Shown here: positions 60,235 to 64,000 of the stretch, one piece after another
Layout: each line of letters opens with the position of its first letter
Numbering within the stretch: position 1 is the stretch's first letter
DNA from: Lacihabitans sp. LS3-19
GTDB lineage: Bacteria; Bacteroidota; Bacteroidia; Cytophagales; Spirosomataceae
Length of the DNA: 64,000 bases
Direction of reading: 5' to 3'
Assembly (NCBI RefSeq): GCF_024343575.1
Contig: NZ_RJUA01000005.1
Span: forward strand, 62,001-126,000
Notes under the pieces: generated by a model
Database searches by the model: none
What the model saw: only the letters and a program-made list of their open reading frames with translations
Told to the model about the DNA's origin: nothing
Made by a program: the position numbers and the translations under genes

Positions 60235-62745
60235 ATGAAATCTCCCAAATTTAGGAAGACAAATCGAATAGCAAAAGGACTCGTATTAATATTAATTCAA
60301 TTTGCTATAAAAAACACCATTTTCGCACAAAATATACCAACAGGTCAAGTTCTCCCGGCTCCAACGATAGAAAACAACCAAACAACAAATAACCAAACTA
60401 CTAACATTGAAAAAACTCCTGCAAACAATAGAACTACACCTATTAAAAGAACTCCAATAAATGACCCTGCAAATACTAGAGATATAACTATAGCTCCAGA
60501 AGACCAAGCTGCAATGAATATTGAAGAACAACAGCGAATGGACAGGGAGGCTGAAATTGCAAAAGACTTAAATAAATCAAAAACTATTAGAAGAACATTT
60601 GGTAGTTCTATTTTTAGCAATTCTAAATTTGACCCTTCGGCCACAGTTAATATAGCAACCCCTGGTAATTATGTCCTAGGGCCTGGTGATAAAATTGTCA
60701 TGGATATCTATGGATATTCGCAGTTTAAACAAACAGCTACTGTAAATGCAGATGGTTATATAGTCTTGGAAAAAGCTGGTATAGTTAATGTATCAGGGTT
60801 AAATATCGATGAGGCTGAAAAGAAAATAAAATCAGCTTTTTCAAAAATATTTCTTGGAATAAATGGCGGTAATGGTTACGCCGCAAATACTTTTTTAAAA
60901 CTATCACTTACGGGATATAGATCTATTAAAATAAAAATTACAGGTGAAGTAATAGCTCCAGGTACTTATACCGTAACATCTTTCACTAGTCTTTTGAATG
61001 CTTTGTACGCTTGTGGTGGCCCAAATGAAATAGGAACTTACAGAGATATTAGATTGATTAGAAACAATAGAGTAGTTAGTACACTTGATTTGTATGATGT
61101 TATAACGAAAGGTTATTCAAAAGGCGATATGCTATTGAAAGACCAAGATATTATTCAAGTAGGTCCTTACATATCTAGAATAGCCATGGAAGGAAACCTA
61201 AAAAGGAATGGACTTTTTGAATTGCTTCCAAATGAGAATGTTGCAAATGCTTTAAATTTCGCTGGTGGATTCGATCAATACGCATATTCTGAAAGATTAA
61301 AAATTTACAGAAACACTCCTAAAGAGAAGAAAATATTAGATGTAAAAAATGCAGATTTCAATAAAATAATTGTACAAAGTGGGGACTCTATAGTGGTAGA
61401 AAAAATACTGGAACGATTTGAGAATTTAATTTCCATCCAAGGGGCTATTTATAGACCAGGAGAATATTCATTAGACTCTAACCCAACACTTTTGGCTTTA
61501 ATAAATTCTGCAGAAGGACTCAAAGAGGAATCGTTACAAGGTCGGATAAATATTATTAGAACCAATGATGACTTATCCGTTTCAAATATTTCAGTAAACC
61601 TCAATGACATCAGTGCAGGAAGAACCAACGACCAGCCTTTAAAGCGGTTGGATAAAATAATAGTGCCAAGTATATTTGATTTAACAGAAGTATCTTTTGT
61701 CAAAATCCAAGGTGCAATAAACAACCCAGACGCAATAGAAGGTGTCTCTGTTCCATATATTAAGGATATGACAATCCAAGATTTGATTGTAAGAGTAGGT
61801 GGCTTAACAGAAGCTGCTTCTCTATCCAAAGTTGAAATAGTTAGAAGGAAGAGAAATGTAGATGCTAAACAAATCGATGCCCAAATATCAGATATTATTG
61901 AGTTTGAAATAAGACCAGATTTGAAGTTTGAATTAAAAAACGAGAGTGTTATACTTCTGCCTTATGATGAAGTATTTGTTAGAACTTCTCCAAATTATGA
62001 AAAACAAAATTTTGCGACAATCAAAGGAGAGGTAATTTATCCTGGGAAATATGGAATTAAATATAAAGACGAAAAAATTTCTGATTTGATTTCTAGATCA
62101 GGCGGCATTTCTCCTCAAGCCTATATAAAAGGAGCCACTTTGGTAAGAAAAACGCTTTTAAGCGATTTCCAAAGAACTCAAAGAGAAGAAGTATTAAGTA
62201 ATCTTAACATTAATGCTAAAATTAAGCCTATAATAAAGGAAACGGAATTACCCACAGAAACCATTGATGCTGAAAAAGGTTTGGATAATTTGATAACTGA
62301 ATCTGTTGGTGTTAATCTAGAAAGAATTCTTCAAAACCCTGGTTCGGTAGAAGATATCATATTGCAAGATGGTGACGAAATAAATATCCCTCAAAAATTA
62401 CAAACCGTTAGAATAGAAGGTGAAATTTTATATCCAACTACCGTAAAATACCATCCAGAATTAAAGTTTATCGATTATATTTCTAGATCTGGCGGATTTA
62501 CCAAAAAGTCCGCTAGAAGCAGAGCATTTGTAATATATCCAAATGGCTCGGTTGATCGAACTAGAAAATTTTTGTTTTTAAAAATACATCCAAAAGTAGA
62601 ACCTGGTAGTGAGATAATTATACCTGGTAAAACTGAAAATGCCCAGGCACAATTTGCTCAGTTTGCAACACTAGTAGGCACATTAAGTGCAACATTAGGC
62701 ACTATTGTCACAATTTTTGGTATAGTTAAACTCAACGGAAATTAA
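60235..62745 (+). CDS. Polysaccharide export outer-membrane protein with SLBB domains (Wza-like)
   Basis: The protein has 836 residues. A signal peptide ends near residue 31 (FAQ), followed by a Thr/Asn/Pro-rich low-complexity segment of about 40 residues. The polysaccharide-export domain begins near 140 (YVLGPGDKIVMDIYGYSQFKQT, VNADGYIVLEKAGIVNVSGL). After it come several SLBB beta-grasp repeats (for example IKITGEVIAPGTYTVT, ISIQGAIYRPGEYSLD, VKIQGAINNPDAIEG, ATIKGEVIYPGKYGI, VRIEGEILYPTTVKY). One hydrophobic C-terminal stretch ends the protein. It likely forms the periplasm-to-surface channel for a capsule or exopolysaccharide. The Wzz-like gene follows 2 bases later. Confidence 0.9.
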   Translation: MKSPKFRKTNRIAKGLVLILIQFAIKNTIFAQNIPTGQVLPAPTIENNQTTNNQTTNIEKTPANNRTTPIKRTPINDPANTRDITIAPEDQAAMNIEEQQRMDREAEIAKDLNKSKTIRRTFGSSIFSNSKFDPSATVNIATPGNYVLGPGDKIVMDIYGYSQFKQTATVNADGYIVLEKAGIVNVSGLNIDEAEKKIKSAFSKIFLGINGGNGYAANTFLKLSLTGYRSIKIKITGEVIAPGTYTVTSFTSLLNALYACGGPNEIGTYRDIRLIRNNRVVSTLDLYDVITKGYSKGDMLLKDQDIIQVGPYISRIAMEGNLKRNGLFELLPNENVANALNFAGGFDQYAYSERLKIYRNTPKEKKILDVKNADFNKIIVQSGDSIVVEKILERFENLISIQGAIYRPGEYSLDSNPTLLALINSAEGLKEESLQGRINIIRTNDDLSVSNISVNLNDISAGRTNDQPLKRLDKIIVPSIFDLTEVSFVKIQGAINNPDAIEGVSVPYIKDMTIQDLIVRVGGLTEAASLSKVEIVRRKRNVDAKQIDAQISDIIEFEIRPDLKFELKNESVILLPYDEVFVRTSPNYEKQNFATIKGEVIYPGKYGIKYKDEKISDLISRSGGISPQAYIKGATLVRKTLLSDFQRTQREEVLSNLNINAKIKPIIKETELPTETIDAEKGLDNLITESVGVNLERILQNPGSVEDIILQDGDEINIPQKLQTVRIEGEILYPTTVKYHPELKFIDYISRSGGFTKKSARSRAFVIYPNGSVDRTRKFLFLKIHPKVEPGSEIIIPGKTENAQAQFAQFATLVGTLSATLGTIVTIFGIVKLNGN

Positions 62746-62747
62746 TA

Positions 62748-63839
62748 ATGAGTAATATTGAACAGAAAGAAGAACAAGTTTCGACCAAAGAATTTATTCT
62801 ATCAGTTATAAAATATTTTTCTTTTTTAGGTAAAAACTGGCAAATCTTATTGATTGCATTGTTAATAGGAACCAGTTATGATGCTTTTAAAAACACCTTT
62901 TTAGATAAAGACGATGTTTATAGCGGCCAAATAACTTTCCACCTAGAATTAGAAGGTGGTGGTGCTCAAAATCAGCTCGGCGGATTTGCATCAGCTTTTG
63001 GTTTGGGTGGTGGAATGCAGCAGCAAGCAGGAAGTTTGCTTGCCTCAACAAACTTTGAAGCCATTGTTATGTCAGGGAATGTATTTCATAATGCATTTAT
63101 GGAAGAAGTGATGGTGAATGGCAAAAAAGAACTATTTGTAAATTACTACATTGACAGTAGCAACATTAAGACAAAAGAGTGGGCGGGAAACCTTTTTAGA
63201 GGACCTTCGCCTTATGCAGACTATAGATTTAAGAAAAAGAAAATTTCAGAATTTACACCTTTTGAAAACTCAATGTTAGCTGAGGTATATGCAAAATTAT
63301 ATGCTGACTCAAGAGTAGAGCCTGAAGAAGGTACAAGTTTAATCAATATTTATGCGACAACAACAAACGAAATGTTGACCAAAACTTGGATAGAAACCTT
63401 AATACACGCAACAGAAGAGTTTTATAAAAATATGAAAACTAAAAAGACAAGACAAATGCTGGTAATGCAAGAGCAACGTCTGGATAGTTTAGCGTATGAA
63501 ATGAAACATAACGATAAAAGAATTGCGAGGTTAACTTTTGATAATCCAAATGTTGTAGACCCATCTGGCCCAATGCGTCAACAGCAATTAACCCGAGACA
63601 ACACATATTTATCTAATCAATATTACACTCAGTTGGCAAATGTAGAAAGTTTGAATAGGTTAATAATAGAGCAAACGCCAATTTTCACCGTGTTAGAACC
63701 CGTAAGATTACCATTAGAAATAGTAAAGAAGACTGGTATAAGTACACGATTAAGCGGGTTAATTGCATTATTTGCAGCGATTTTTATTATTTCTATTAGA
63801 AAAACTTATCTTGACGTAATGGCTGATTACGGGAATTGA
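62748..63839 (+). CDS. Wzz-like polysaccharide chain-length/co-polymerase membrane protein
   Basis: The protein has 363 residues. One N-terminal membrane helix (about 33-48, WQILLIALLIGTSYDAF) and one C-terminal helix (about 332-350, LSGLIALFAAIFIISIRK) flank a long periplasmic helical region with coiled-coil character (KTRQMLVMQEQRLDSLAYEMKHND). The Pro-rich motif before the second helix (TVLEPVRLPLEIVKKTG) is typical of Wzz/PCP proteins. It has no C-terminal kinase domain, so it is a PCP-type subunit. It is between the SLBB exporter and the ABC permease. Confidence 0.82.
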   Translation: MSNIEQKEEQVSTKEFILSVIKYFSFLGKNWQILLIALLIGTSYDAFKNTFLDKDDVYSGQITFHLELEGGGAQNQLGGFASAFGLGGGMQQQAGSLLASTNFEAIVMSGNVFHNAFMEEVMVNGKKELFVNYYIDSSNIKTKEWAGNLFRGPSPYADYRFKKKKISEFTPFENSMLAEVYAKLYADSRVEPEEGTSLINIYATTTNEMLTKTWIETLIHATEEFYKNMKTKKTRQMLVMQEQRLDSLAYEMKHNDKRIARLTFDNPNVVDPSGPMRQQQLTRDNTYLSNQYYTQLANVESLNRLIIEQTPIFTVLEPVRLPLEIVKKTGISTRLSGLIALFAAIFIISIRKTYLDVMADYGN

Positions 63840-63852
63840 AAAAAAACATAAT

Positions 63853-64000
63853 ATGGACGCAAAAGAACGTATAATAACAGCACAAAAATCCACAACTGAC
63901 TACATAAAAGAGATCTGGGATTATAAAGAATTATTCTGGATATTGGCAAAGAGAGACCTATTGGTTAAGTACAAGCAAACAATATTAGGTATTGGATGGA
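63853..64000 (+). CDS. ABC transporter permease for polysaccharide (Wzm-like, N-terminal part)
   Basis: The frame from the ATG at 63853 stays open to the right edge. The visible residues (about 49) include YIKEIWDYKELFWILAKRDLLVKYKQTILGIGW, the classic start of ABC-2 type permeases that export O-antigen or capsule polysaccharide (ELFWFLAxRDxxVRYKQT). It lies 13 bases after the Wzz-like gene. The locus therefore looks like an ABC-dependent polysaccharide export operon, with the ATPase gene presumably following beyond the window. Confidence 0.88.
   Translation, partial: MDAKERIITAQKSTTDYIKEIWDYKELFWILAKRDLLVKYKQTILGIGW

Overview
This window looks like chromosome from a member of the Bacteroidota, most likely order Cytophagales. 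The DNA is AT-rich. Several start regions carry the Bacteroidota -7 promoter box TAnnTTTG, and I see no clear Shine-Dalgarno sequences. The gene content is typical of the phylum: PorX (type IX secretion regulator), DUF3098 inside an ftsX-uppP-truB-ribF run, a TIGR02757 protein, DUF3822, a DUF885 peptidase, a DUF1080 protein, and TlpA-like thioredoxins. The genus call is inference only.

Layout. 1-2.6 kb: the start of a leftward FAD oxidoreductase, a decayed copy of the deoB start, and an ApeA-like HEPN protein. 2.7-11.5 kb: nucleoside and deoxyribose catabolism (deoB, deoC, a double-domain ALDH16, then deoD), interrupted by a secreted TlpA-like protein and a remnant of a peptidase C39 ABC transporter, and ending with a GIY-YIG/DUF4357 protein. 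11.5-19.4 kb (mostly minus): DUF885 peptidase, bicupin, UDP-xylose synthesis (uxs, ugd), DUF3108, recA, DUF1080. 19.4-24.1 kb (mostly plus): DEAD-box helicase, Nudix, DUF3822, prs, rplY/ctc. 24.2-29.3 kb (minus): two unrecognised paralogous proteins, a zinc-less class III sirtuin, topA. 29.8-39.6 kb (plus): aconitase, a DUF2283 gene bracketed by copies of the aconitase 3' end, DUF2339/DUF3999 membrane pair, a ferritin-like/VIT1 iron transporter, a ygiB-ygiC pair. 39.7-43.8 kb (minus): a PIN toxin-antitoxin pair with a likely operator, then uvrC with a nucleotidyltransferase and a TMEM220 gene. 44-48.5 kb: SRP RNA, transaldolase-like aldolase, ftsE, then porX with a downstream outer-membrane protein, and kdsB. 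48.6-57.1 kb (plus): LysM protein, TIGR02757, bifunctional nuclease, acyltransferase, ftsX-DUF3098-uppP-truB-ribF and a large membrane protein. 57.1-60.1 kb (minus): pheA and a topoisomerase IV B subunit. 60.2-64 kb (plus): the start of a polysaccharide-export locus (SLBB exporter, Wzz-like protein, ABC permease running off the window).

How the genes fit together. deoD and deoB turn purine deoxynucleosides into deoxyribose 5-phosphate, deoC cleaves it, and the ALDH16 next to deoC plausibly oxidises the aldehyde product. Ugd and Uxs supply UDP-glucuronate and UDP-xylose, and KdsB supplies CMP-Kdo, for surface glycans that the export locus at the right edge could handle. FtsE and FtsX lie in separate transcription units about 6 kb apart.

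Most of the window is ordinary housekeeping chromosome. The less ordinary parts are the aconitase-tail direct repeat around DUF2283, the two unrecognised paralogs at 24.2-25.7 kb, the ApeA-like candidate defence protein, and two gene remnants (deoB start, C39 transporter start) in stretches that would otherwise be called empty. I found no tRNA, rRNA, CRISPR array, complete insertion sequence or phage.
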